Assembly: GCA_035294855.1 (NCBI GenBank)
Contig: DATGKD010000228.1
Coordinates: forward strand, 1 to 18,655
Direction: 5' to 3'
DNA from: DATGKD01 sp035294855
GTDB lineage: Bacteria; Actinomycetota; Acidimicrobiia; Acidimicrobiales; UBA8190
Length of the DNA: 18,655 nucleotides
A program made the position numbers and the translations under genes. The notes below the pieces were generated by a model that saw nothing but the letters and a program-made list of their open reading frames with translations, was not told the origin of the DNA and ran no database searches. This document shows positions 1 to 6,871 of the stretch, piece after piece. The number at the start of each line of letters is the position of its first letter. Position 1 is the first letter of the stretch.

Positions 1-182
1 CAGATGGCGAGCGCGGCGATCTGTTCCGCGCTGCCGTGGGCGAGAGCGTTCAGCCGCACCCAGGCCGGGACGGGCGATGTTCCCTCCAGTTCCTCGCCGA
101 GGTGGCCCGACAGGAAGGCCGAGCACTCTCGCACGAGAGCCTCCCCCGGAGACCAGCGTGCCCGTGCGACGCGACGCCACAT
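1..182 (-). CDS. N-terminal part of an unknown protein, cut by the window edge
   Basis: Reading leftward from an ATG at 182 gives 60 open codons to the window edge, beginning MWRRVARARWSPGEALVREC. Codon use is GC3-rich and the composition looks like a real soluble protein. An SD-like AGAAGGGA lies 8 nt before the ATG, and the frame has a stop ten codons upstream, which fixes the start. The gene follows the ABC ATPase on the same strand after 68 nt, so it may be the third gene of that operon. I do not recognise the family and no domain is visible in the part present. Confidence 0.6.
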   Translation of the reverse strand, partial: MWRRVARARWSPGEALVRECSAFLSGHLGEELEGTSPVPAWVRLNALAHGSAEQIAALAI

Positions 183-250
183 GTCCAGAGTCCCTTCTGC
201 CCGTCGCCGTCATCCTGGTCCCGAGCCCTGCGCCGTCCCAGGGTCCAACG

Positions 251-961
251 TCACAGCGCGGCCGGAGCTCGGGCCGACGGCTCGATGCTCACGATGCGGC
301 CCGCCCGCATGCTGACGATCCGTTCCGCCGACGGGGCGAGGCTCGCGTCGTGGGTCACCATCAGGATGGAGACCCCGGTGGCGTGCACGTGGTCGAACAG
401 ATCCATCACGCGTCCGGCCGACTCCGGGTCGAGGTTGCCCGTCGGTTCGTCGGCCAGGAGAAGGTGGGGATCATTGGCCAGCGCACGAGCGATGGCCACA
501 CGCTGACGCTCGCCCCCCGAGAGCTGGGTGGGCAGGCGCGTCTCCCTGCCCTCGAGGTCGACCTCGCGCAGGAGCTCGACGGCCCGGGCTCGTCGAGCCC
601 TCGAGGTCCGGTGGGTACCGAACATGACGACCTCGATGTTGGCGAGCACCGAGATCCGGGGCAGCAGGTTGTGCAGCTGGAAGACCAGGCCGACCTCCTG
701 TCGCCGGTATCGGCTGATGTCCTTGATGTCGGTCAATCGACGGCCACTCACCTTCACCGTCCCGGAGGTAGGCGCGTCGAGCGCCGCCACCAGGTTGAGG
801 AGCGTGGACTTGCCGCAGCCCGAGGGGCCGATGATCGACACGAATTCCCCCTGGCGTATCGACAGGTCCACACGATCGAGGGCGCGCACCTGGTCGAACT
901 CTTTGGTGACCGCCTCCAACTCCACGGCCGGCGCCGTGACGGTGTCGTGCCGGTCACTCAT
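251..961 (-). CDS. ABC transporter ATP-binding protein, LolD/MacB type
   Basis: This is the cytoplasmic ATPase subunit of a type VII (MacB/LolD/FtsE-like) ABC system, which couples ATP hydrolysis to movement of a membrane partner rather than to classical import. All signature elements are present in 236 aa: Walker A GPSGCGKST (45-53), Q-loop Gln95, signature LSGGERQR (147-154), Walker B LLLADE (167-172) followed by PTGNLD, and the H-loop His204. The length is normal for LolD. The start overlaps the end of the permease gene by 8 nt, so the two are almost certainly translated together. The family is clear; the cargo (lipoprotein, drug, peptide or envelope signal) cannot be told from the sequence. 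Confidence 0.95.
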   Translation of the reverse strand: MSDRHDTVTAPAVELEAVTKEFDQVRALDRVDLSIRQGEFVSIIGPSGCGKSTLLNLVAALDAPTSGTVKVSGRRLTDIKDISRYRRQEVGLVFQLHNLLPRISVLANIEVVMFGTHRTSRARRARAVELLREVDLEGRETRLPTQLSGGERQRVAIARALANDPHLLLADEPTGNLDPESAGRVMDLFDHVHATGVSILMVTHDASLAPSAERIVSMRAGRIVSIEPSARAPAAL

Positions 962-2072
962 AGCTGAGAGCTCGCAACGGCACGAGGAGCGCGGCGCGCA
1001 CGGCCGGGTAGAACCCGCCGATGAGCGTCATCGCCAACGCGGTGTAGAGGGCGCGCCAGAAGGCCCCGGCGGTGAAGTTCGTGTGCAGGATCCCGACCAG
1101 TGCCGGCACGTGCTCGAGCACGGCCGTCACGGCGAACGACAGCCCCACACCGACGCACGCCCCGATGAACGCCAGGGTCAGGCTCTCGCTCAGGATCAAG
1201 CCGATGACACGGCGACGGCTCCAGCCCACCGCCCGCAAGAGCCCAAGTTCACGCGTGCGCTCGAAGACCGACAGCAGCATGGTGTTGCCGACGATGACCG
1301 CGCCGATGACCACGGCGAGGATGGTGCTACCGGTGACGGCCGCTTTCAGGTACGTGAGATCCCGGTCGGCACGGCCGAACTGTTGCGCTGTCCGGATCGT
1401 CGTGAGCTCCGGGAGCCGGTAACCGACCTGCCGCTCCACTGCCGCGCTCGAGTAGCCAGGGCCTGTCTTCACGAACACGAGCGTCACGATGCCCGGCACG
1501 CGGTTGTATGCCTGGATGGCCGGCAGGGGGAACATCGCGCCGGCATCGCCGAAGCTGTTGCCCGTCGAGTAGATCCCGACCACCGTGTTCGCGGTTCCGT
1601 TCGCCCGGAACAGCGATCCGACGTGCAGACCGAGGTTGGACGCCGCCCGCCATCCGAGCATGCACTCGTTGGGCGCCGTGGCGCCGAAGGGCCGGCCGGA
1701 CACGACGGCGACCCCGAAGCCGGCGAGCTGGTCGGGGGCGATCCCGATCTCGACGAACACCGGGTTCGACGCGTTGATGTGTTCGATCTCGACGAGCACA
1801 CCGACCGTGCTCGTCACACCGGGCACCCGCGCGATCCGGGCACGTTCCGATGGATCGATCGTGCTGGCGAGAAGATCCGCCACCCCCTTCTGGGCCACGG
1901 TGAAGTTCGCCTTCCCGATCGAGATGATGGCCGCGGCCGACTGTTCGAGCCCACTGCTGGTCACCGCCAACGTGACGACGGTCATCACCGCGAAGGCGAC
2001 GGCGGCCGCCATACCCACCGAGCGGGCCTTGCGCGCCCAGAGGTTCCACGTCGCAAAGAGAAGGAAGGGCAC
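954..2072 (-). CDS. ABC transporter permease, FtsX/MacB family
   Basis: This is the membrane partner of the neighbouring ATPase. The 372-aa protein has one N-terminal membrane helix (about 19-38), a long extracytoplasmic domain (about 45-240, MacB-PCD-like), then an FtsX domain with three helices (about 247-267, 298-318 and 341-358). The coupling segment ERTRELGLLRAVGWS (271-285) is typical of FtsX-type permeases. The gene starts with GTG at 2072 and no good SD is visible, so a slightly different start is possible. It precedes and overlaps the ATPase gene. With four helices it should act as a homodimer with two ATPases. Substrate unknown; family assignment firm. Confidence 0.93.
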   Translation of the reverse strand: MPFLLFATWNLWARKARSVGMAAAVAFAVMTVVTLAVTSSGLEQSAAAIISIGKANFTVAQKGVADLLASTIDPSERARIARVPGVTSTVGVLVEIEHINASNPVFVEIGIAPDQLAGFGVAVVSGRPFGATAPNECMLGWRAASNLGLHVGSLFRANGTANTVVGIYSTGNSFGDAGAMFPLPAIQAYNRVPGIVTLVFVKTGPGYSSAAVERQVGYRLPELTTIRTAQQFGRADRDLTYLKAAVTGSTILAVVIGAVIVGNTMLLSVFERTRELGLLRAVGWSRRRVIGLILSESLTLAFIGACVGVGLSFAVTAVLEHVPALVGILHTNFTAGAFWRALYTALAMTLIGGFYPAVRAALLVPLRALSYE

Positions 2073-2167
2073 CCGGAAGACCGGTCAGTCGCGTACCACT
2101 GGCACGAGAGCGATGGTCGCACCCCCACCCGTCAGGGCACAGGGGCCAAGGTCCCAAGACCGGCGGC

Positions 2168-2184
2168 CCCGCCGCTCCGGCGGG
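2168..2184 (-). terminator. GC hairpin downstream of the DUF4232 gene
   Basis: CCCGCCG and CGGCGGG form a perfect 7-bp stem with a 3-nt loop, 40 nt past the stop of the DUF4232 gene and before the permease gene. There is no T-run, so it could be a weak terminator or only a structured spacer. The rest of 2073-2223 shows no other feature. Confidence 0.3.
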
Positions 2185-2223
2185 CGACCGGCGAAGGCCC
2201 TCGGAGGCGCCGGGCAGCGCCGC

Positions 2224-2880
2224 CTAGCCCGGGCCCGGGCTGCTCGAGACCGGGCTCACCGTCGTGGCGACGTAGGTCGAGGTGTTGGGCGACCGGCACA
2301 CCTGCATGGCGGCGGGCGGGCTGATCGTGGCGGACGAAAAGCTGCCAGGCGGGTACACCCGGATCCGGGCCACCGCCCCGGGTCCGGCACACGGCGGGAT
2401 GCCGGGGTCGGTGACGTCCAGCTGCACGTAGCCGCTCGCGCCGGGCGCAAGGGTGACGAGCTGACGGGCGACGGCCGTGCCCTGCTGGGCAGCAGGCCCG
2501 ATCTGGTTGCCGCCGCCGTCGAGGAACGACACGCCGGGAAACCCGTACAAGGTGCAGACGGACGGGGAGGAGTTGACGAAGGCCAGCCGGTAGTGCATCG
2601 CTCCCGCACTTCCGACCGGCGGAGCGAGGGCCATTCTGAGATCGGCGACCGTGCACGTCGACACGGACGAAGTCGCCGGTGTCGTGGTCCCCGGTGCCGA
2701 CGTGCTGGTCGTCGTGGCCACGACCGTCGGGGTCGAAGCGGTCGACTTCGCGTGGCCGTGAGCCGCACATCCACTCGACACGACGGTGACGCCTGCGAGC
2801 AGCGACGAACGCACGAGAAACTGTCTTCGGGTCACGCGTCGAGTCTGACAGCCCGGACATCGCCGGCCCGGGTACGCCAT
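2224..2880 (-). CDS. Tat-exported DUF4232 lipoprotein
   Basis: A secreted, membrane-anchored protein of the DUF4232 family, which is common in actinobacteria and has no settled function. From the ATG at 2880 it is 218 aa. The N-terminus has a twin-arginine motif TRRQFLV (17-23), a hydrophobic stretch and a lipobox ending in SGC (Cys38). A Thr/Ser-rich linker follows (about 45-72), then the DUF4232 domain with its usual pattern of an early Cys, a central CTLYGFPGVSFLDGGG and a late Cys. An in-frame GTG at 2835 (codon 16) would give a compact Tat signal beginning directly before the RR and may be the true start; neither start has a clear SD. It lies 151 nt upstream of the ABC permease on the same strand. 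Confidence 0.85.
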   Translation of the reverse strand: MAYPGRRCPGCQTRRVTRRQFLVRSSLLAGVTVVSSGCAAHGHAKSTASTPTVVATTTSTSAPGTTTPATSSVSTCTVADLRMALAPPVGSAGAMHYRLAFVNSSPSVCTLYGFPGVSFLDGGGNQIGPAAQQGTAVARQLVTLAPGASGYVQLDVTDPGIPPCAGPGAVARIRVYPPGSFSSATISPPAAMQVCRSPNTSTYVATTVSPVSSSPGPG

Positions 2881-3121
2881 CGTGGCGCGAAATCGATCGG
2901 CTTACGAAGCCGCTGATGCTCGTCGGAGCCGACGGGCCCGAGCCGCCTTTCGTCCTGTGGGGGTGGGCCGCCCCCCAGGCGCGGGCCGGCGCCGCCCTGC
3001 GGGTGATCACGGCGGGGGCATCGACCAGTAGCCAACCCCGTCAGAGAAGGGGCCGCCGCAAGACGAGATCTGAGTCCTTTGGCACTTCCCCGGACCCCCC
3101 TGACCCGCGCAGCATGGTCAC

Positions 3122-3304
3122 GTGAACCACTCGCACAGAGACCGCTACGGAGAACTCGTCGACGACAGGCTCCCGATGGCGTGGCCCTCGGAGCGGTCGC
3201 GCCGAGAGATCGGCCTGACGCGGATAGCCGAAGCCCGCCGGCGGCTGGCAGAGTGCCAACGGCGCGCATCGGAAGCGAAGGGCAACGCGACAGCAAAGCG
3301 ATGA
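3122..3304 (+). CDS. small basic hypothetical protein (60 aa)
   Basis: A GTG-started ORF of 60 aa with a charged, probably helical C-terminal half (about 29-53, rich in Arg, Glu and Ala) and no membrane segment or signal peptide. Third codon positions are mostly G or C, as in neighbouring real genes. It lies 67 nt ahead of the CBS-domain gene on the same strand and could be co-transcribed with it. No SD is obvious before the GTG. I do not recognise it; a chance ORF in GC-rich DNA is possible. Confidence 0.4.
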   Translation: MNHSHRDRYGELVDDRLPMAWPSERSRREIGLTRIAEARRRLAECQRRASEAKGNATAKR

Positions 3305-3371
3305 CGAGGCACCGGACCTCGAGAGCCGCTCGGCGACCGCCGACAGCACGGGCGGGGAAGGAGGGCGGAGC

Positions 3372-3800
3372 GTGTTGATACGGGATTGCTTGCAGAAGGC
3401 TCCGGTGACGGTCCCTCCGCAGTGCAGCCTCCGAGAGGCTGCACGGCTCATGAGCGCCCACGACGTGGGCGCGGTGATCGTCATGAGCGGTGACCGATTG
3501 GTGGGAATCGTCACAGACCGTGATATCGCCGTCCGTGGTGTCGGCGCCGGTCTGGCCCCGACGGATCCCGTAGGGACCGTCATGACCGAGAGCCCGGAGA
3601 CCATTGAGGGTTCGGCGGACGTGTTCGATGCGTACCGGATCTTGAAGGATGGCAAGGTCCGTCGCCTGCCGGTCATGGAAGATGAGGAGCTGGCAGGGAT
3701 GATCACGATGGACGATCTCCTCATGGGCCTCGTGCTCGAGTTGGCCGCCGTGACCTCCCCGGTCGCTCGCGAGATCCTGTATCCGCGGCGCCTCTCATGA
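3372..3800 (+). CDS. tandem CBS-domain protein
   Basis: A 142-aa protein made almost entirely of two CBS domains (about 7-60 and 70-126), the pair that folds into a Bateman module and usually binds adenine nucleotides such as AMP, ATP or SAM to sense energy state. Visible CBS hallmarks are VGIVTDRDIAVR in the first repeat and VRRLPVMEDEELAGMITMDD in the second. No enzyme, transporter or DNA-binding domain is attached, so it would act as a stand-alone sensor or by protein contact. The GTG at 3372 is chosen because a strong SD (AAGGAGG) lies 7 nt before it. Its stop overlaps the ATG of a 41-codon ORF by ATGA. Confidence 0.92.
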   Translation: MLIRDCLQKAPVTVPPQCSLREAARLMSAHDVGAVIVMSGDRLVGIVTDRDIAVRGVGAGLAPTDPVGTVMTESPETIEGSADVFDAYRILKDGKVRRLPVMEDEELAGMITMDDLLMGLVLELAAVTSPVAREILYPRRLS

Positions 3801-3922
3801 ACGCGGCGACGCGACGCCGATCTGTGACGAACGCGAGCGAGGACATGGACCTCGCCTCGCAATTGGCCGACCAAGGATTCGACGTCCAGGCCCGCAACTT
3901 CACCGAGCGCGTCCTCTCCTGA
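3797..3922 (+). CDS. possible microprotein coupled to the CBS gene (41 aa)
   Basis: An ATG at 3797 overlaps the CBS stop codon (ATGA) and opens a 41-codon ORF ending with TGA at 3920-3922. The first half is basic. The second half, from about residue 14, reads like a short amphipathic segment (SEDMDLASQLADQGFDVQAR). The 4-nt overlap is the classical arrangement for translational coupling. No family is recognised, and the ORF could also be the decayed tail of a longer gene or chance. Confidence 0.4.
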   Translation: MNAATRRRSVTNASEDMDLASQLADQGFDVQARNFTERVLS

Positions 3923-3976
3923 CGTGCCACCCCTGAAGCGGCTGGAGGAAGGCACCTGAAGCCACGCAGGTCCACC

Positions 3977-5059
3977 GTGAGACAACGACGGCTCCTACTC
4001 CTGTTCGGTGTCAGCCTCATGTTGGCCGGCTGCAGCACAGGCCGGGGTGCATCCACCTCAACGACGGGGCCACGGGCCACGTCGAGCACGCCTGCGGCCT
4101 CGCCGACGACGACGCCGCCGAGCCTCCCCACCCCGTATCTGGCCCTTTGGCCGTTCACGACGCCCGGGGATGTGCGGTCATGGCAGCAGACCTCTTCGTC
4201 TGATCGGAGCGACGCCTGGCACCTGAACGCCTCGACCACTGCTCTTCGCTTCGCCCGGGACTATCTCGGTTTCAGCGAGATCAACGCCGTCATCGGGACG
4301 GCCACGACTGGTTCCGGAGCGCACGTCAGCGTGGGCTTCCGCCCCACGACTGCCACGTCGGGCACAGCCGCCGTCGTCCACCTCGTGCATTGGGGATCCG
4401 GTCCGAACCCCCCCTGGGAGGTGGTGGGAAGCGACGACACCACATTCGGTCTGACGAATCCGACCTACGGTGCCACGGCTTCGTCACCGTTGATGGTCGG
4501 CGGCACGATCACCGGCGCCGACGAGAGCATCAGTGTCGCGGTCCACCAACCCTCGTCCTCGTCCGCGATCGGCTCCTACTGCTGCACACCTGCGGGGGGC
4601 ACGGGGTCACCGTGGGCAGCGACGATCTCCTACTCCGGGGCGACAGATCCGGTGTTGACGGTCGTCGCCGCCACCGGTGGCCATGTCCAAGCGATAGAAC
4701 GCTTCACGGTCACCGGCGTCCGAGCTGCCGGGTCGACCGGGCTCACCGTGGGGGTGGTGGCGAACCCCAGTCACGCCACGGTCGGCCAGGTGGTGACCTT
4801 TACGATCTCGATCAAGGGATCGGGGCTGTTGTCCGTTGAGGGCATCACTTTCGGAGACGGCGCTACGACAGGTGCGAATGCCGGCGTGGTCCGCTGTCAG
4901 GTGACCGAGACGAACGTGACACGCCAGGTGACGCATCAGTATTCGGCCCCGGGCACGTACCAGTTCACTGACGAAGTCGGTGCCATCGGTCCCCCGCCGA
5001 CGTGTGCGTCGATCGACGTCAGCGGTCGTGCCACGGTCGTTGTCGGTCCCGGGCGATGA
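3977..5059 (+). CDS. lipoprotein with a C-terminal PKD-like domain
   Basis: A 360-aa cell-surface lipoprotein. A short basic N-terminus, a hydrophobic core and the lipobox LAGC (Cys19 is the lipidated residue) are followed by a Ser/Thr/Pro linker (about 20-52). The middle region (about 55-250) is beta-rich with many Gly, Ser and Thr and has no recognised family. From about 255 it resembles a PKD/Ig-like beta-sandwich (an extracellular adhesion or spacer fold), with the ending HQYSAPGTYQFTDEV where PKD domains carry HxYxxxGxYxV. The start is GTG at 3977 and no convincing SD is seen. Alternatives are a carbohydrate-binding or substrate-binding surface protein. Confidence 0.8.
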   Translation: MRQRRLLLLFGVSLMLAGCSTGRGASTSTTGPRATSSTPAASPTTTPPSLPTPYLALWPFTTPGDVRSWQQTSSSDRSDAWHLNASTTALRFARDYLGFSEINAVIGTATTGSGAHVSVGFRPTTATSGTAAVVHLVHWGSGPNPPWEVVGSDDTTFGLTNPTYGATASSPLMVGGTITGADESISVAVHQPSSSSAIGSYCCTPAGGTGSPWAATISYSGATDPVLTVVAATGGHVQAIERFTVTGVRAAGSTGLTVGVVANPSHATVGQVVTFTISIKGSGLLSVEGITFGDGATTGANAGVVRCQVTETNVTRQVTHQYSAPGTYQFTDEVGAIGPPPTCASIDVSGRATVVVGPGR

Positions 5060-5176
5060 ACGCCCGCCCGACTGACCGTCGGACGCTCCGGGATCAGCAG
5101 CGGTTCCGGTCCATCGCTGTGTGACGCCCCGGGGGGACAGAAACCATTGCCTCGTCCCGCGGGCTACGCGAGGCCT

Positions 5177-5212
5177 GGGCTCCTTCGTCCACGTCTCGGC
5201 GGCGAAGAGCCC
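5177..5212 (+). promoter_or_regulatory. 10-bp bulged hairpin in the leader
   Basis: GGGCT (5177-5181) and CTTCG (5183-5187), separated by one bulged C, pair with CGAAG (5203-5207) and AGCCC (5208-5212) around a 15-nt loop. It lies 118 nt after the PKD lipoprotein and 189 nt before the SHOCT start codon. It may be a terminator of the first gene, though no T-run follows, or a structured leader element of the second. Confidence 0.4.
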
Positions 5213-5364
5213 CGGAGCCCGGGCGGATCGTGAATTGGGTGGTCCGACCGTGCCGACCGGCCCTCCCGTGGGATGAAGGACCGGGCCTCGCGTTCGCTCA
5301 TGGCAATGTGACTTCTGGCTCTGGCATCTGCTCCGTGGCGGCTTCAGGCTGGATGTGCAGACAT

Positions 5365-5392
5365 GAGGTCTTGACCTCCTCCGTAGGGAGGT
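5365..5392 (+). promoter_or_regulatory. SD-covering hairpin with an alternative partner
   Basis: ACCTCC (5374-5379) pairs perfectly with GGAGGT (5387-5392), which contains the SD of the gene starting at 5401. The same left arm can instead pair upstream: GAGGT (5365-5369), loop CTTG, ACCTC (5374-5378). The two stems cannot coexist, so one would hide the SD and the other would free it. The geometry is visible in the sequence; regulation is inferred. Confidence 0.45.
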
Positions 5393-5400
5393 GCAGAGAC

Positions 5401-6045
5401 ATGGCACTTACAGAGGTACGACGCGAACGGATCACCGGGTCGGGTCTCGGTTACGCCTATGTGATGACAGCCCTCGCCCTTGGGTGCATCGGCGTGAGCG
5501 GGGTCCTGGGCAGCATCTTCACCCCGGATCTCGTCAGCACGTCGGGGGCGTCCGTCGGCTACATCCACCAACACACGCCCTTGGCGGCGTACATGGGCTG
5601 GATCTTCGACGTGATCGCCATCGCGATGGTGCTGCCCGCGGCCATGCAGGGGATCCGGGCCAAGGTCACTGATCGATTTGCCTGGACACTGCTGGGCTGC
5701 GGAGCGGGGGGTACCTGGCTGGCCGTGATGTTCGTCAGCATCTTCGCACCGGTGATGGTCACTGGCACCGTCCCGTGGCAGACATGGGTTCCCCTCGGAT
5801 CGATCTTCGCCGTGATCGCAGGGCTCGTCCTGACCGGGCTGTTGTGCAAGTTCGTGAAGGCAACCTTCTTCCAGCCGGCGGTGGTACGGCCCGGAGCCGC
5901 GACGACGACGCCGATGGTCGGCTCGGAGTCCTCAGCCGACGATGCCGCAACCAGACTGCGCCAGTTGGCACAATTGCGCGACTCCGGTGTGATCACCGAC
6001 GCGGAGTTTCAAATCAAGAAGGACGAGTTGCTGAGCCGGATCTGA
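5401..6045 (+). CDS. four-helix membrane protein with a C-terminal SHOCT domain
   Basis: A 214-aa integral membrane protein. Four hydrophobic segments are visible (about 18-41, 63-83, 93-120 and 129-149), then a flexible Ala/Thr/Pro/Ser linker and a SHOCT motif (183-214: TRLRQLAQLRDSGVITDAEF then a Lys-rich end). SHOCT is a short oligomerisation module often found at the C-terminus of bacterial membrane proteins; it does not reveal a reaction. The ATG at 5401 is chosen over the longer open frame because GGGAGG lies 9 nt before it. That SD sits in a possible hairpin. No family name can be given for the membrane part. Confidence 0.88.
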   Translation: MALTEVRRERITGSGLGYAYVMTALALGCIGVSGVLGSIFTPDLVSTSGASVGYIHQHTPLAAYMGWIFDVIAIAMVLPAAMQGIRAKVTDRFAWTLLGCGAGGTWLAVMFVSIFAPVMVTGTVPWQTWVPLGSIFAVIAGLVLTGLLCKFVKATFFQPAVVRPGAATTTPMVGSESSADDAATRLRQLAQLRDSGVITDAEFQIKKDELLSRI

Positions 6046-6131
6046 CCGGCCTCAGGCGTCTTCAGCCTGCCGAGATGGTCCAGCTGCGCCGGCACGTACC
6101 CATCTCCCGATGGGCCTGGGAGCCGGACTAG

Positions 6132-6150
6132 GGGCTAACGGCTCTAGCCC
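6132..6150 (+). terminator. 6-bp hairpin after the SHOCT gene
   Basis: GGGCTA and TAGCCC form a perfect stem around a 7-nt loop, 86 nt past the SHOCT stop and 30 nt before the next ATG. No T-run follows, so termination is uncertain. It could also be an operator for the 62-aa gene, whose possible -10 (TACCCT) lies at 6155-6160. Confidence 0.3.
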
Positions 6151-6179
6151 ACATTACCCTTCCGTGTTCAGATCTCGTC

Positions 6180-6368
6180 ATGGCTGATAAGGGGAAGGCT
6201 GGTAGGGCAGGCGGGGCAGGAGGGGTCTGGCTTCTCGGTTTCATTGGCGCACTCGTGTACTACATCCATACGCACTCGGGAACGTTCTGGCTCGTGCTCG
6301 TGGCCCTCATGAAGGCCGTCGTGTGGCCTGCCTTTCTCGTCTACCACGTGCTGATGCTGAAGCCATGA
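6180..6368 (+). CDS. small membrane protein (62 aa)
   Basis: A short Lys/Gly-rich start (1-15) is followed by a first hydrophobic segment with WLLGFIGALVYYI, a short polar turn (HTHSGTFW) and a second hydrophobic segment ending in KAVVWPAFLVYHVLMLKP. This pattern, including VWPA(F/L)LVY near the end, matches a widespread actinobacterial family of tiny two-helix membrane proteins of unknown function. The start is ATG at 6180; no strong SD. Length and composition are typical of that family, so the gene is very likely real although its role is unknown. Confidence 0.82.
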   Translation: MADKGKAGRAGGAGGVWLLGFIGALVYYIHTHSGTFWLVLVALMKAVVWPAFLVYHVLMLKP

Positions 6369-6462
6369 CGATCATGCGGCCGGAACAGTTGTGGACCGGT
6401 CCAGGCGGGTCGCTCTGGATCTCTGCCCCGATCCTGTTAGGCCGCCCTCGCAAATGCCCGGA

Positions 6463-6687
6463 TCAATACCGTCCCCGAGCGAAGTAGTAGATGGGTAGCA
6501 GTCCTGCAGAGTTGACGACGATGATGGCGACCGCCCACTTCGCCTTGGATCCGTGGACTCTGTCAGCGGGGCGCCGGGCGAGATCCACCAGAGCGGTCAC
6601 CTTCAATACCCCCTCGACTGCGGCTAGGGCGACGATCAGTTTGCGAGATCGCGGGCTCAGCTCGTCCCAGCGCTTCTGGTGGCGCAT
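6463..6687 (-). CDS. small two-helix membrane protein (74 aa)
   Basis: A conserved-looking small membrane protein. It begins MRHQKRWDELSPRSRKLIVA, has one hydrophobic segment (about 17-34, an LIVALAAVEGVLKVTALVDL type), a basic loop with RRPADRVHGSKAKWA and a second hydrophobic segment ending GLLPIYYFARGRY. The W...GSKxxWA and final G(P/L)xxYxxxGR pattern resembles the N-terminal PLDc_N-like membrane module found alone in many actinobacteria; this is a resemblance, not a firm match. The frame is open to 6723, but the ATG at 6687 has an excellent SD (AGAAGGAG, 8 nt upstream) and is preferred. A dyad (6705-6719) lies just ahead of the start. Confidence 0.8.
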   Translation of the reverse strand: MRHQKRWDELSPRSRKLIVALAAVEGVLKVTALVDLARRPADRVHGSKAKWAVAIIVVNSAGLLPIYYFARGRY

Positions 6688-6704
6688 CCTTGGCGCTCCT
6701 TCTG

Positions 6705-6719
6705 TTCGGGCACCCCGAA
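6705..6719 (-). promoter_or_regulatory. perfect dyad TTCGGG-N3-CCCGAA
   Basis: A 6-bp perfect inverted repeat with a 3-nt centre, 17 nt before the start of the 74-aa membrane gene and immediately upstream of its SD. It could be a leader hairpin or an operator; nothing else supports a function. Confidence 0.3.
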
Positions 6720-6822
6720 GCACGATTGACCTCCGGGTTCAGGGCGCTCTCCTGCCCAGCTGACGCTACAACGATGAGTTCCTCCCGGCTCCTCGGTCTA
6801 CCTCGGGGGTAAGAGTTGCTCT

Positions 6823-6841
6823 GGCATCGTGCGGAGATGCC
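6823..6841 (+). promoter_or_regulatory. dyad GGCATC-N7-GATGCC before the ABM-SRPBCC gene
   Basis: A perfect 6-bp inverted repeat with a 7-nt spacer ends 30 nt before the start codon at 6872. Its 13-bp centre-to-centre spacing suits a dimeric regulator, or it may fold as a leader hairpin. No regulator gene is adjacent. Confidence 0.35.
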
Positions 6842-6871
6842 TGACGAGCCGACGACGAGGAGGTCGGAGAA

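Larger units (their letters stand above)
5060..5400 (+). other. gene-free leader region before the SHOCT membrane gene
   Basis: 341 nt with no credible ORF. The frame of the SHOCT gene stays open back to 5230, but that extension gives a signal-less, atypical N-terminus and lacks an SD. The region contains a large imperfect hairpin (5177-5212) and two mutually exclusive short hairpins next to the SD (5365-5392), so it is probably a 5' untranslated region. No clear -35/-10 pair was found. Confidence 0.5.

Noticed and set aside
528..2324. Long plus-strand ORF of 598 codons opposite the ABC genes
   Set aside because: It is an antisense shadow of GC-rich coding DNA. Its translation is Arg/Asp/His-rich without domains, and the minus strand holds clear ABC subunits.
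2132..3010. Minus-strand ORF of 292 codons overlapping the DUF4232 gene
   Set aside because: Different frame from the protein with a Tat signal and DUF4232 motifs; Arg-rich shadow.
3301..3378. 25-codon ORF linking the 60-aa ORF to the CBS gene
   Set aside because: It consists mostly of Arg, Ala, Thr and Pro and contains the SD of the CBS gene; more likely chance than a peptide.
5230..5400. 57-residue N-terminal extension of the SHOCT protein
   Set aside because: No SD, unusual composition, and a strong SD sits correctly before the ATG at 5401.
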